From NCBI RefSeq assembly GCF_965204935.1, contig NZ_CBDBFO010000001.1: 64,000 nt of DNA, one strand, 5' to 3'. The stretch's first letter is position 1, and every line of letters starts with the position of its first letter. The DNA is from Hoeflea_A sp965204935. GTDB taxonomy: Bacteria; Pseudomonadota; Alphaproteobacteria; Rhizobiales; Rhizobiaceae. Shown piece after piece: positions 52,405 to 62,384 of the stretch. The position numbers were made by a program, and so were the translations under genes. Below the pieces are notes generated by a model, which worked only from the letters and a program-made list of their open reading frames with translations, did no database searches and had not been told where the DNA came from.

Positions 52405-53723
52405 CGCGCTATTCGGCCACCCTCCTGGTAGAGTTCAGCCTTCACCGTAAGGGGCTTGATATAGGGCTCGAGCGCCCGCACGGTGCGTGGCAGCGCTCCG
52501 CTCAATTCCTGGACGGTCTTGCGGGCTGCGGCCTGCATCTTCTCGCTTGCCCTGCGGTTGCTCAGGAGGAACTCCACCGATTTGGCCAGCGTCTCGCCAT
52601 CGTTAACGAGACGGGCGCCGCCGTTTTTCAGCAGGCTGCGATAGCTGTCGCGAAAATTCTGCACGTTGCGGCCCGACAGGATGGCACAATCGAGCATTGC
52701 GGGCTCCAGCGGATTGTGCCCCCCCGCGACCGTCACGGAGCCACCGACAAAGGCTACCGAGGCCAGGCTGAGGTAAAGGCCCATCTCGCCGATCGTATCA
52801 CCGAGATAGACCTGGGTTTCCGATGTTATGGCCTGACCGCGCGAGCGCCGGGCAACGACAAGGCCACGGCCGACAAGCATATCCTCGATCTCATCGGCGC
52901 GCTCCGGATGGCGCGGGACGATGACGGTAAGCGCCCGGTGCCGTGGCTTCAGGGCCTGGTGGACATCGGCCGCTATCTCCTCTTCGCCCAAATGCGTCGA
53001 AACCGCTGCAAAGACGGCGCGATCGCCGATCCTGTTCTGCAAACGACGCAGTTCGATGTCGTCACAGGGCGGCGGTTCCGTGTCGACCTTAAGGTTTCCG
53101 GAGACTGCGACGGGCCTTGCACCGAGGGTGCGGAACCGCTCGGCATCTTCTTCAGACTGCGCGACAACCAGCGACAGGTTCTCAAACAGCGCTTCGGCCA
53201 GATGCGGCCGCCTGCGCCAGCTGCTGAAGGAGCGGTCCGACAGCCGGCCATTGACCAGCACCTGCGGCATGCGCCGGGCACCGAGTTCCAGGATCGTCAT
53301 CGGCCAGATTTCCGATTCCGCGATCAGTGCAAGGTCAGGCCTCCAGTGATCCAGAAAGCGGCTGACCGCCGGTTTCAGGTCAAGCGGAACATATTGATGA
53401 ATCACCCGGTCACCCAGGCGCTCCGCGGCCAGTGTCGCTGATGTGACTGTGCCGGTCGTCAGCACGACCGATATGCCGCGCTTCAGAACTTCCTCGATCA
53501 GCGGCATGACCGCGATTGTCTCTCCGACGCTCGCCGCGTGAACCCAAATGACCGGTCCTTCGGGCCGGTCGGAACTGGCATATCCATAGCGCTCGCGCCT
53601 TCGTCCGTGCTCCTCCTTGCCCTTGGTCGCGCGGAATGCGAGGTAAGAGCCCAGGAAGGGATATATCGCAGCGCCCAGCCAGCGATAGGCGGTCAAAGTC
53701 AGGCGCGCCCATACGAGACTCAT
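52398..53723 (-). CDS. waaA: Kdo transferase WaaA (KdtA)
   Basis: Inner-membrane-anchored glycosyltransferase of 441 residues adding Kdo to lipid IVA. N-terminal Kdo-transferase domain includes GPVIWVHAASVGE; the C-terminal GT-B half has GSVTVAGGHNPLEPA. It overlaps the acyltransferase-like gene upstream by 4 bp and lpxK downstream by 7 bp. Confidence 0.94.
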   Translation of the reverse strand: MSLVWARLTLTAYRWLGAAIYPFLGSYLAFRATKGKEEHGRRRERYGYASSDRPEGPVIWVHAASVGETIAVMPLIEEVLKRGISVVLTTGTVTSATLAAERLGDRVIHQYVPLDLKPAVSRFLDHWRPDLALIAESEIWPMTILELGARRMPQVLVNGRLSDRSFSSWRRRPHLAEALFENLSLVVAQSEEDAERFRTLGARPVAVSGNLKVDTEPPPCDDIELRRLQNRIGDRAVFAAVSTHLGEEEIAADVHQALKPRHRALTVIVPRHPERADEIEDMLVGRGLVVARRSRGQAITSETQVYLGDTIGEMGLYLSLASVAFVGGSVTVAGGHNPLEPAMLDCAILSGRNVQNFRDSYRSLLKNGGARLVNDGETLAKSVEFLLSNRRASEKMQAAARKTVQELSGALPRTVRALEPYIKPLTVKAELYQEGGRIARW

Positions 53724-54466
53724 GCGCCGTTCCTGACTGCCCGATATGCTTTATCGGTTACGCTGTTCAACTCGTCTGTCACCTTTTGACGGTACTCTTC
53801 CAATTCCGCATCCGAAGCGTTGCGCGGCACAGTGATGGGCGCACCGAGTTTAAGACACACGCGGCCGAATGGTAAATTGATCGTCGTCTTGTCCCATGAT
53901 TTCTCAACGACGTGATAACGGCTCGTCGCCACCGCCATGGGAACAATCGGCCGGCCGGACAGCTTCGCAAGAGCGATGATGCCATCACCGGACTGCCTTG
54001 GCGCGCCCTTGGAAATGTCGGCGATCATCACGATGTTCAATCCTTCGGCCAGCGCGTCGGTCATGCCCTTCAGGGCGCCCACACCGCCCTTGCGCGCGGT
54101 CTGCCGGCGTTCGCGGCCTCCGGAGCCCCGGATAACGCGAACGCCCGAAAGCCGCAGCACACGGGCGTTGATCTCTGCGTCCCTGCTCCTTGAAACCAGC
54201 GCAGCAACCGATTTGTTGTCGGCATAAACAAATTGCGTCAGCAGCTGCTGACCGTGCCAGAGCGCGATAATGACCGGCAATTTGCCCGCCACCGCAGCCT
54301 CAAGGTCATCATATTCGGGCGATTTGCGGTTGCTCCAGAAAACGAAGCGAAGACTGTTGTAGACGAACGATGCGGCGATGTTCTGAAAGGTGCCGGAAGC
54401 CAACAGCCTCTTTCCAAAACGCCTGAATGCCGTCGTCAAGTCAGTTCTCCCGGATCCCGCTGCCAT
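53720..54466 (-). CDS. DUF374 lysophospholipid acyltransferase-like protein
   Basis: A protein of about 248 residues related to lipid A/phospholipid acyltransferases: IALWHGQQLL corresponds to the catalytic HX-type site, SRSRDAEINARVL and RGSGGRERRQTARKGG follow, then IVMIADISKGAP. The start at 54466 (MAAGSGRTD) is preferred, 54523 possible. Its place in front of waaA and lpxK points to lipid A or outer-membrane lipid synthesis. Exact acyl acceptor unknown. Confidence 0.85.
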   Translation of the reverse strand: MAAGSGRTDLTTAFRRFGKRLLASGTFQNIAASFVYNSLRFVFWSNRKSPEYDDLEAAVAGKLPVIIALWHGQQLLTQFVYADNKSVAALVSRSRDAEINARVLRLSGVRVIRGSGGRERRQTARKGGVGALKGMTDALAEGLNIVMIADISKGAPRQSGDGIIALAKLSGRPIVPMAVATSRYHVVEKSWDKTTINLPFGRVCLKLGAPITVPRNASDAELEEYRQKVTDELNSVTDKAYRAVRNGA

Positions 54467-54537
54467 GCGCTCATGCAAAGGCACCGAAACCCTCCACAAG
54501 CCGAAACCCCTGCCCGCCGTCACGCGGGTTACTATTG

Positions 54538-54777
54538 TCAGTCACCGGACTCCTCGTCCGGATTGAGCAGCCTGTGCAGGTGAACAATGAAATAGCGCAT
54601 GTGCGCATTATCCACCGTCTGCTGCGCTTTCGATTTCCATGCCGCATAGGCCGCGGCGTAATCAGGGTAGATGCCGACGATGTCCAGTTCGTCAAGATCG
54701 CGAAACCGCACTTCGCTCAGCTCATCGAGCTCACCGCCGAACACCAAATGCAGAAGCTGCTTTTCTTCGGTCTCCAT
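54538..54777 (-). CDS. DUF4170-family small protein
   Basis: A 79-residue cytoplasmic protein with the DUF4170 pattern (LHLVFGGELDEL, VGIYPDYAAAYAAWKSKAQ, MRYFIVHLHRLL). Function unknown; it is found between the DUF374 and cysQ genes in rhizobia, as here. The start at 54777 (METEEKQ) leaves a 108-bp gap to cysQ holding a terminator. Confidence 0.85.
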   Translation of the reverse strand: METEEKQLLHLVFGGELDELSEVRFRDLDELDIVGIYPDYAAAYAAWKSKAQQTVDNAHMRYFIVHLHRLLNPDEESGD

Positions 54778-54847
54778 CAGATACTCCGTTGGCGCCTCTT
54801 GAGGGCCGCTTGAAATCGGGATGTCGGGAGGGTGATCGCGCGACCAC

Positions 54848-54872
54848 AAAACCCGCCTTCCGCAGCGGGTTT
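54848..54872 (-). terminator. rho-independent terminator after cysQ
   Basis: AAACCCGC and GCGGGTTT form a stem with an 8-base loop; on the minus strand it ends GGGTTTTGTGG, 13 bp after the cysQ stop. Confidence 0.75.
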
Positions 54873-54885
54873 GCTGTAATTTGAC

Positions 54886-55677
54886 TCAAAGGTCAATGGC
54901 GCTCGCCACGTTCTTGAGTTCAGGCAGCATCCGCTCGGGTCCGGCGATCAGCAGCCCGTGGCTAACCGATTTTTTGTTGTAGCGTACTGGCTCGCCCTTC
55001 TTGTTCAGCAAAGCGCCGCCTGCATTGCGCAGAATGAGGTCCGCAGCGGCGAGATCCCAGTCATGGGAACCGGGTTTGACAAGCGTCGCGTCAAGCCTTC
55101 CGTCGGCAACCATCGCGATGCGATAGGCCAGTGAGGGAATATGCGCGGATCGGTCAATGCTGCGCGCAAATTCTTCCGGCAGGTTCCGGTAAACCGTCTG
55201 CGGCATCGACATGACTCGCCCGGTTCCGGCGGCCTTCGCGGCAATCAGCTTGCCGTTCTTTCGCGCATCACCGCCGCTTGCTGCCTCGAACAGCTCGTCG
55301 CGCGCTGAACAGGCAAGAACGCCGGCCAACGGTACGCCTGCATCGACAACCGCGATGCTGACGCACCACACGTCCTCGCCATTGACGAAGGCGCGTGTGC
55401 CGTCGATCGGGTCGACAACGAAGGTCCGTTCATGGTGACGGCGCGAATGGTCGTCCTCTGTCTCCTCGGACAACCATCCATAGTCGGGCCTTGCCTCGGT
55501 CAGTGTTTCGCGCAGAAAGGTGTTGACCGCAATATCGGCTTCCGTGACCGGCGAACGCCCGTCCTTGTACCAGACGTCCGGATCCTTGCGGAAATAGCCC
55601 ATGGCCATCCGACCGGCCTGTTCTGCGGCCTCTCGGATCAGGGCCAGATCCGCCTTTACGTCGTCATTTACCTGCAA
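54886..55677 (-). CDS. cysQ: 3'(2'),5'-bisphosphate nucleotidase CysQ (inositol monophosphatase family)
   Basis: Magnesium-dependent phosphatase of 263 residues recycling PAP to AMP. Metal motifs are SPVTEADIAV, WLSEETEDD, VDPIDGTRAF and GSHDWDLAAADLIL. It overlaps pmbA by 14 bp, so both are cotranscribed; a phosphatase for another monophosphate is possible because the family is broad. Confidence 0.88.
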   Translation of the reverse strand: MQVNDDVKADLALIREAAEQAGRMAMGYFRKDPDVWYKDGRSPVTEADIAVNTFLRETLTEARPDYGWLSEETEDDHSRRHHERTFVVDPIDGTRAFVNGEDVWCVSIAVVDAGVPLAGVLACSARDELFEAASGGDARKNGKLIAAKAAGTGRVMSMPQTVYRNLPEEFARSIDRSAHIPSLAYRIAMVADGRLDATLVKPGSHDWDLAAADLILRNAGGALLNKKGEPVRYNKKSVSHGLLIAGPERMLPELKNVASAIDL

Positions 55678-57010
55678 GTGTCATGCCTTCTATTGCGAGG
55701 GTCGGCGCCGCCGTCCCGTATTTGCGATCGATGTCGCTGGCGGGCGTTGTGTTCATGAACATGTCCTTCAGATTGGACGCGATCGTCACCTCGGATACCG
55801 GATGGGAGAGCTCGCCATTGTCAATCCAAAATCCCGACGCACCGCGGCTATACTCGCCGGTAATCATATTGACCCCCTGTCCGATCACTTCGGTGACATA
55901 GAAACCGGAATCAATGGAGCCGATGAGATCCTCGGCAGATATCTCGCCGGGCTCGAGTGCAAGATTTGTCGATCCGGGGCTGACATTGGAGCCGCTGCGC
56001 ACACCACGCCCATTTGTCTTGAGGCCCAGTTCACGCGCCGTGCTCGTCGACAGGAACCAGGACTGAAGCACGCCGTTTTCGACCATATTAAGGCGTGTGC
56101 CCCGGACACCTTCACCGTCAAACGGCCGCGACGCGGGACCGCGGACGATCTGCGGATCGTCCGTCAGCACCATCCCGGGCTTCATGACCGCCTTGCCCAT
56201 CATGTCACGCAGGAAACTGGTCTTGCGCGCGACCGATGCACCGTTGATTGCGCCCGCAAGATGGCCCACGAAACCACGGGCGACGCGCGGATCGAAAACG
56301 ACGGTGATACCGGATCCTGTATCGGCTTTGCTGGGGTTCAAACGCCTGACGGCCCTGTTGCCCGCCGCCCGTCCGATCGTTTCAACATCATCAAGGTCGT
56401 CATAAAACAGGCGCGAATCGAATTCGTAGTCGCGCTCCATGGCGGTGCCCTCACCGGCGATGACGCTGACGGAGCGGCCAAACCGGCTACCCATATAGGA
56501 TCCCGAAAAGCCGTCCGACGTGACCAGGACCATGCCGCCCATACCCGCCGACGCACCAGCTCCGCTCGAGTTCGTGATCCCTTCGACATCGAGCGCGGCG
56601 GCTTCCATGGCGAGCGCGGCATCGGTCAATTCCTCGCTGCTTATCTCGGTCGCATCGAAAAGATCGAGATCGTCATAGGCCTTGGCGATATCGGCGGGGT
56701 CGGCCAGGGTCGCGTAGGGATCTTCAGGAGAAACCCGCGCCATTGAGACGGCCCGGTCGGCGAGATCCGCGGCATCAATTCCGGCATTTGCTGAAACGCT
56801 GGCAACGCGGTTGCCTACAAACACCCGCAGCGAAAAACTGTCACTTTCGGAAGCGTCCGTGCCCTCGACCTTGCCAAGGCGGACCGATACGGAGGTCGAT
56901 TGGCCGCGCGCCACGACCGCATCGCATCGATCAGCACCGGAGCGCATGGCCTGTTTGACCAGCGCCGCAGCCTTCTCGACAAGTTCTTGCGATTTTTCAG
57001 CCTGAAACAT
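55664..57010 (-). CDS. pmbA: TldD/PmbA-family metalloprotease subunit PmbA (TldE)
   Basis: A 448-residue member of the PmbA/TldE subfamily, which forms a heterodimeric peptidase with TldD and helps mature modified peptides and degrade CcdA in E. coli. It has GVRSGSNVSPGSTNLAL and DLIGSIDSGFYVTEVIG but no HExxxH zinc motif, as expected for the TldE partner. The start at 57010 (MFQAEKSQ) is preferred to 57037. TldD is not in the window. Confidence 0.9.
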   Translation of the reverse strand: MFQAEKSQELVEKAAALVKQAMRSGADRCDAVVARGQSTSVSVRLGKVEGTDASESDSFSLRVFVGNRVASVSANAGIDAADLADRAVSMARVSPEDPYATLADPADIAKAYDDLDLFDATEISSEELTDAALAMEAAALDVEGITNSSGAGASAGMGGMVLVTSDGFSGSYMGSRFGRSVSVIAGEGTAMERDYEFDSRLFYDDLDDVETIGRAAGNRAVRRLNPSKADTGSGITVVFDPRVARGFVGHLAGAINGASVARKTSFLRDMMGKAVMKPGMVLTDDPQIVRGPASRPFDGEGVRGTRLNMVENGVLQSWFLSTSTARELGLKTNGRGVRSGSNVSPGSTNLALEPGEISAEDLIGSIDSGFYVTEVIGQGVNMITGEYSRGASGFWIDNGELSHPVSEVTIASNLKDMFMNTTPASDIDRKYGTAAPTLAIEGMTLAGK

Positions 57011-57127
57011 GTATTTGGCCTTTCCTTTCCGCTCCATTTATTGTGGCGCCGGAGCGTCATCAAGGCTAATAGAGCAATGTTCCGGCAACGGATAGTGCTG
57101 ATATCGGGTCCTGGAAGGACGCAATGT

Positions 57128-58939
57128 ATGGCCGCTGAAAGCATCTCCTTCTACAGCCACGCTCTAGTATTGCTTGGCGGTGCGGTCATCGCTGCACCGC
57201 TGGCAAAGCGTATCGGCCTTGGCACGGTTCTCGGCTATCTCGCAGCCGGTGTGATTATCGGTCCGGTGGCCCGGCTTGTGAGCGGTGGCGATCGTATTCT
57301 GGAGTTCTCCGAACTCGGCGTCGTTTTGCTTCTATTCCTGATCGGGCTTGAACTCAAACCCTCGCGCCTTTGGTCCATGCGGCGCGAGATTTTCGGCCTG
57401 GGCCTCGCCCAGGTGGTGGTCACCGGGATTGTGCTTTTAGGGCTTGTCACGGTAACCGCGTGGTCGAGAAGTGCCTTTTCAGCAGCGGCCATTATCGGCT
57501 TCGGACTGGCGCTTTCATCGACGGCTTTCGCGCTGCAGATCCTCGAGGAACGCGGCGAACGCAGCACCGCCTACGGGCAAAGGGCGTTTTCAATCCTGCT
57601 CTTCCAGGATCTTGCCATTGTTCCCATCCTGGCTTTGGTGCCGCTTCTGGCACCCTATGGTGAAGAGGCCGCTTCATCGCCGATGCAGGACTTCGCCATC
57701 GCGCTCGCGGCGATCGCCTTCATTGTGGTTGCGGGGCGTTACCTGCTGAACCCGCTGCTCCAGCTGATTGCCAGCACCGGCGCCCGCGAAGCGATGATCG
57801 CCGCGGCCCTGCTCGTGGTGATCGGCTCCGCGGTTCTGATGCAGGCGGCGGGCATGTCCATGGCCATGGGTTCGTTCCTGGCCGGCGTGCTTTTGGCCGA
57901 GTCCTCCTATCGCCATGAGCTGGAAGCCGATATCGAACCGTTCCGCGGGATCCTGCTGGCGCTGTTCTTCATGGCTGTCGGCCTGTCGCTGGATCTCGAT
58001 GTCATTACCGAAAACTATCTGTTGATCATTGTCGCCGTTCCGGTGCTGATGATCGTCAAAAGCCTGCTGATCTACACGCTTTGCCGCGTTTTCGGGTCCA
58101 GTCACAACGAAGCCATCCGCATTGCCGGTCTCCTGCCGCAAGCCGGCGAATTCGGTTTCGTGATCTTCACGACAGCCGCCGCGGCAGGGATTTTCCCGCA
58201 TTCGATCGCATCCATGCTCATCGCCATCGTCACCGTTTCCATGGTGCTGACACCGCTCGCGTCGTCACTGGCGAACCGTCTGTTGCGCGATGACATCAAC
58301 GAGGAGCTGGAGGAGAATTTCGAGGGTGCCGGATCGGATGTCCTGATGATCGGATTCTCGCGTTTCGGACAGATCGTCTCGCAGACCCTGCTCGCCGGCG
58401 GTTCGGACGTGACCATCATCGACCATTCGGCCGAGCGTATCCGCAGCGCCACCAAATTCGGATTCAAGATCTATTTCGGCGACGGCACGCGCAAGGCCGT
58501 GCTCGAAGCCGCCGGGATACGCGGGGCAAAGCTTGTTGCCGTTTGCACCCACGAGAAGGCAACCACGGACAAGATCGTCGACCTGATCCAGGCGGAATTC
58601 CCCGGCTCCCGGATCTTCGCCCGTGCCTATGACCGTGCGCACACACTTTCGCTGCGCGAGCGCGAGGTCGAGTACGAGCTTCGCGAGACTGTCGAATCCA
58701 GCTTCATCTTCAGCCGCAAGACCCTGGAAGCGCTGGGCCTCGACCAGGAACGCGTCGATGCGATCATCGACGAAACCCGACGCCGGGACGAGGAGCGGCT
58801 GCGCATCCAGGCTGTCGAGGGCCTGTCGGCGGGAAGCGACATGCTGCACACGAAGCCGGTGACGCCGGAACCGCTGATCAAGCCGAAAAAGGAGGCGGAG
58901 CGCCTCGATCTCGAGAATCCTCCCACCGCCGCGAAATAA
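57128..58939 (+). CDS. CPA2-family monovalent cation:proton antiporter (KefB-like)
   Basis: Inner-membrane exchanger of 603 residues: about 12 helices in the first 380 residues (GLGTVLGYLAAGVIIGP, QAAGMSMAMGSFLAGVLLAE partly quoted), then a cytosolic TrkA-N NAD-binding domain beginning VLMIGFSRFGQIV. Resembles Kef potassium efflux systems. The start at 57128 follows AAGGAC. It is divergent from pmbA across 117 bp. No KefF-like flavoprotein is encoded nearby. Confidence 0.89.
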   Translation: MAAESISFYSHALVLLGGAVIAAPLAKRIGLGTVLGYLAAGVIIGPVARLVSGGDRILEFSELGVVLLLFLIGLELKPSRLWSMRREIFGLGLAQVVVTGIVLLGLVTVTAWSRSAFSAAAIIGFGLALSSTAFALQILEERGERSTAYGQRAFSILLFQDLAIVPILALVPLLAPYGEEAASSPMQDFAIALAAIAFIVVAGRYLLNPLLQLIASTGAREAMIAAALLVVIGSAVLMQAAGMSMAMGSFLAGVLLAESSYRHELEADIEPFRGILLALFFMAVGLSLDLDVITENYLLIIVAVPVLMIVKSLLIYTLCRVFGSSHNEAIRIAGLLPQAGEFGFVIFTTAAAAGIFPHSIASMLIAIVTVSMVLTPLASSLANRLLRDDINEELEENFEGAGSDVLMIGFSRFGQIVSQTLLAGGSDVTIIDHSAERIRSATKFGFKIYFGDGTRKAVLEAAGIRGAKLVAVCTHEKATTDKIVDLIQAEFPGSRIFARAYDRAHTLSLREREVEYELRETVESSFIFSRKTLEALGLDQERVDAIIDETRRRDEERLRIQAVEGLSAGSDMLHTKPVTPEPLIKPKKEAERLDLENPPTAAK

Positions 58940-59096
58940 CAAAATCCGACTTTGCTTCCGGGCCATCTATTCGATAGGTTCGCCGTTGTGATGAGCGGCT
59001 CCGCGGTCATGCGGCCGTTCCACGATCAGGGGAGCGAAAACTCTTGTTCAATCCAGTCGATGACCTTTTGCCGGCGCACGGACGGGACCCTTCCCG

Positions 59097-60509
59097 ATGA
59101 GCGAATCGGCAAAATTCGTCACCGGCTCAACCATGCGCCATGTCGTCATCATGTCGGCGACGGGTTCGATCGGGCTGATATCTGTCTTCCTCGTCGACGC
59201 GCTGAACCTTTTCTACATTTCGCTGCTCGGCCAGCTGGAACTCGCCGCCGCCATCGGCTATGCCGGAACACTGATCTTCTTCACAACCTCGATCAGCATC
59301 GGACTCGCCATCGCTGCGACGGCAATCACCTCGCGGGCGATCGGCGCGGGCGAGCATGAACGGGCACGTGAACTTGCCACCACCTCGCTCATCTACACAG
59401 CGGTAATCATGGCAATCGCCGCCGCGGCCTGCATGCCCTATCTCGATGCGATCGCGCATTTTCTCGGGGCGCGGGGCGAGACGGCGCGGCTGACAGTCGA
59501 GTTCCTGCTGATCGTATTCCCGTCAATACCCCTGCTTGGTATCGGCATGTGCATGTCGGGACTGCTGCGGGCGGCGGGCGACGCCAAGCGGGCGATGTAT
59601 GTGACGCTCTTTGCAGGCGCCGCTACCGCGGTCCTCGATCCCATCCTGATCTTCGGATTCGACCTTGGCATCCATGGCGCGGCGATCTCCACGGTGATCA
59701 CGCGGTTTGTGCTGATTTTTGTCGGTTATTACGGCCTGCAGAAGGTCCACAACCTGCTGGCACTGCCGTCCATGCCGGTGCTGATCGGCACGGTCAGACC
59801 CTATCTCTATATCGGCCTTCCCGCCATCATGACGCAGCTCGCCACCCCCGTCGGCAACGCCTATGTCACCATCGAGATCGCCGGCTACGGCGATGCGGCG
59901 GTTGCCGGCTGGGCTGTCGTCGGACGGCTTATTCCGGTGGCCTTCGGTGCGCTCTTCGCCCTGTCCGGCGCTGTCGGCCCCATCCTTGGCCAAAACTACG
60001 GCGCCATGCGTTTCGACCGGCTCTACAGCACGATGAGCAATTCCTTCATCGTCATCATCATCTACACGCTGGCCGTATGGCTGCTGCTGTTCCTGGCAAG
60101 CGACTATATCGCGGCCCTGTTCGGCGTCGACGGCGAAGCGGGCGACATGGTCATTTTCTTCTGCGAATATGTCAGCCTGACCTTCCTGTTCACCGGCATG
60201 CTGTTTGTCGCAAATGCCGCATTCAACAATCTCGGTTACCCGCTGATGTCGACGATCTTCAACTGGGGCCGTTCGACGCTCGGGGTCATTCCGTTTGTGT
60301 GGATCGGATCGCACTATTACGGGGCGCTCGGTGCCCTGGCCGGCTACGGGCTTGGCGCCGTGATCTTCGGCATCGCGGCGGCTATCACATGCCTGCGCAT
60401 CATTCGCCGCATCTCGGAAAGGCCACCGGTTGAGCCGCCGCCAACCGCCGGCATTCAGGTCTCGCCAGCCGCCAACTCGCCCTTTACCTCGGGCAAGGGC
60501 GCGACATAG
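59097..60509 (+). CDS. MATE-family efflux transporter
   Basis: Inner-membrane multidrug or metabolite exporter of 470 residues with 12 helices in two homologous halves. Family features include the N-terminal ALNLFYISLLGQLELAAAIGYAG (partly quoted) and AVGPILGQNYGA in the second half. The C-terminal tail is proline- and glycine-rich. Stands alone after the antiporter gene and is convergent with the hydrolase gene. Substrate unknown. Confidence 0.9.
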   Translation: MSESAKFVTGSTMRHVVIMSATGSIGLISVFLVDALNLFYISLLGQLELAAAIGYAGTLIFFTTSISIGLAIAATAITSRAIGAGEHERARELATTSLIYTAVIMAIAAAACMPYLDAIAHFLGARGETARLTVEFLLIVFPSIPLLGIGMCMSGLLRAAGDAKRAMYVTLFAGAATAVLDPILIFGFDLGIHGAAISTVITRFVLIFVGYYGLQKVHNLLALPSMPVLIGTVRPYLYIGLPAIMTQLATPVGNAYVTIEIAGYGDAAVAGWAVVGRLIPVAFGALFALSGAVGPILGQNYGAMRFDRLYSTMSNSFIVIIIYTLAVWLLLFLASDYIAALFGVDGEAGDMVIFFCEYVSLTFLFTGMLFVANAAFNNLGYPLMSTIFNWGRSTLGVIPFVWIGSHYYGALGALAGYGLGAVIFGIAAAITCLRIIRRISERPPVEPPPTAGIQVSPAANSPFTSGKGAT

Positions 60510-60537
60510 CCACGCGTGACGCGGCCACACGGACTTT

Positions 60538-61353
60538 CTACAGGCTTTCAAGGAAACGCTTAAGATAGGTATCGAACGCATCGGGCGCCTCCCAGAACGG
60601 CGCATGTCCGATGCCCTCCATCAGGTGCACCTGCTCCTCCCAAAGGTTCCGGTATGTCAGGGACGAAACAAAGTCATTGTTGACGAAGGGTTCGTCGGCG
60701 CCGTTGACGATCGCGAGCGGAATCTGGGCATTTATTGCGGATTTCTGCTGGTTCGCCCCGACACCCCTGGCAAAGCTTCCCAGCATCAATTCCCTTGCAT
60801 TGCCGTCAGTGCGGGCCACGGCCTCGCGCAGGAACGGCTCAAAGGGCGCGTTGACGCCGCAGGTCGCACGCGCATAGGCATCGATTTCCGCTTCGGAAAA
60901 ATCCTTCTGGCCGGCCAGACCCATATGTTCCGACGGCAGGAAACCCGCGGAGAGCTGTTCCTCGCCGCGGCCGACCGGCGGCGCACCGGTAATCATGAGG
61001 CCGCTGATCGCGTCGGTCTGCGCCAGCATTTCAAGCCCGATGTGACCGCCCAGGGACCAGCCCAGCATGGCATAGCGCTCATGGCCGAGTGCACCCATGA
61101 GCTCGATCGCCGCCTCGGCATAACCGGGCATGGAATAGGTCCTTTCAGCGTCCGCCGCATCCCCGGAGGCGCCATGACCGGGCAAGTCCATGGCAATGCA
61201 GCGGTAGGTCGCCCCGATATCGCCCTCAAGCTGGTTGCGAAAGACCTCCTTGCAGGAGGAATTGCCGTGGATCATCAGGACCGGCAGCCCCTCGCCCGAC
61301 GATTGGGTGATTGCGATGCCGGCATGCGATGTTTCGATCATGTGGTGGGTCAA
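60538..61353 (-). CDS. alpha/beta hydrolase linked to the liv operon
   Basis: Cytoplasmic alpha/beta hydrolase of 271 residues with the nucleophile elbow LGWSLGGHIG, oxyanion HGNSSC and C-terminal histidine in GIGHAPFWE. A TTG at 61353 is the better start because GGGAGG lies five bases before it, while the ATG at 61341 is 17 bases away. It follows livM by 35 bp on the same strand, so it is probably cotranscribed and acts on the imported compound or a derivative. Confidence 0.85.
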   Translation of the reverse strand: MTHHMIETSHAGIAITQSSGEGLPVLMIHGNSSCKEVFRNQLEGDIGATYRCIAMDLPGHGASGDAADAERTYSMPGYAEAAIELMGALGHERYAMLGWSLGGHIGLEMLAQTDAISGLMITGAPPVGRGEEQLSAGFLPSEHMGLAGQKDFSEAEIDAYARATCGVNAPFEPFLREAVARTDGNARELMLGSFARGVGANQQKSAINAQIPLAIVNGADEPFVNNDFVSSLTYRNLWEEQVHLMEGIGHAPFWEAPDAFDTYLKRFLESL

Positions 61354-61388
61354 GGTCGCCTCCCTTGCGGTCTCCGGAACACCGCCGC

Positions 61389-62384
61389 TTATCCCGGCGT
61401 GTTCCGTGCATCCGCCGGTTTGTCCGGTTTCCCGGCTCCGAAATCGAGTTTGTCCAGAATCCCCAGAAGTCCGCCGGGCGCGATGCGCAGAACAAGGATC
61501 ATCGCGAGCGCGATCACGATGAACCGCGCCTCTTCAAAGCCTCTTATGCCGGCCAGCGATTCCGTCGCGAATGTAAGGGCGAGCGCAGCGACGATCGGAC
61601 CGTAGACCGTGCCGGTGCCGCCGATCAGGACCATGGACAGGGCCAGCGACAGGGTCCCGAAGCCGAAGACATCCGGCGAGGCAACCCGCAGATAGATGGC
61701 ATAGAAGCCGCCCGCTATCCCGGTGAAGATTGCACTGAGCACCAGGACGGTTATGCGCTGCCTTGAAATCGATATGCCCCGGGCTGCAGCATAGTCTTCC
61801 GCGTCGCGTACCGCCTTCAGTGATTTGCCGAAAGGCGAGCTCACCACGGCCAGCAGAAAGACAGTGGAGACAACGAGCAGGAACAGCGCCGCGTAGTAGT
61901 AGCCCAGCTTGTAGTCCTTGAGGAAGGAATAGTCGCCGAGCCTCAAATAGGGAATGCGGACCATACCCTCCGCGCCGCCGGTAATCTGCGCCTGGCTCAG
62001 CACCAGCTGCATGACAAGCTGGCCAAAGGCGAATGTAACAAGGACCACATAGATGCCCTTCAGCCTGGCAACCGGCGCGGCGATCATGAAGGCTGCCAGC
62101 GCCGCCGTGGCGCCGCCCGCGACAATCGCGACCCAGGGATTGACGCCAACGGTCTTTGCCAGGATTGCCGCCGTGTAGACACCGACACCGAAAAAGGTCA
62201 GGTGACCGAAATTGAAAACCCCGCAATGGCCGAGGCTGAGATTCCAGTTGGATGCGATTATCGCGTAGAGGAAAGCGATGATGAACAGGTGCCGTGTATA
62301 GCTGTCGATGGCGAAGACCGGAACGAGCAGAAGCACGGCAAGGCAGGCCAGCGGCAGGATGATATTGGTCGCGAGCGGTCTCAT
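61389..62384 (-). CDS. livM: branched-chain amino-acid-type ABC permease LivM
   Basis: Permease of 331 residues with about 9-10 helices and the LivM pattern (NWNLSLGHCGVFNFGHLTFFGVGVY partly quoted, GTVYGPIVAALALTF). It overlaps livH by 4 bp. Transporters of this family also import amides and urea, so the substrate is open. Confidence 0.91.
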   Translation of the reverse strand: MRPLATNIILPLACLAVLLLVPVFAIDSYTRHLFIIAFLYAIIASNWNLSLGHCGVFNFGHLTFFGVGVYTAAILAKTVGVNPWVAIVAGGATAALAAFMIAAPVARLKGIYVVLVTFAFGQLVMQLVLSQAQITGGAEGMVRIPYLRLGDYSFLKDYKLGYYYAALFLLVVSTVFLLAVVSSPFGKSLKAVRDAEDYAAARGISISRQRITVLVLSAIFTGIAGGFYAIYLRVASPDVFGFGTLSLALSMVLIGGTGTVYGPIVAALALTFATESLAGIRGFEEARFIVIALAMILVLRIAPGGLLGILDKLDFGAGKPDKPADARNTPG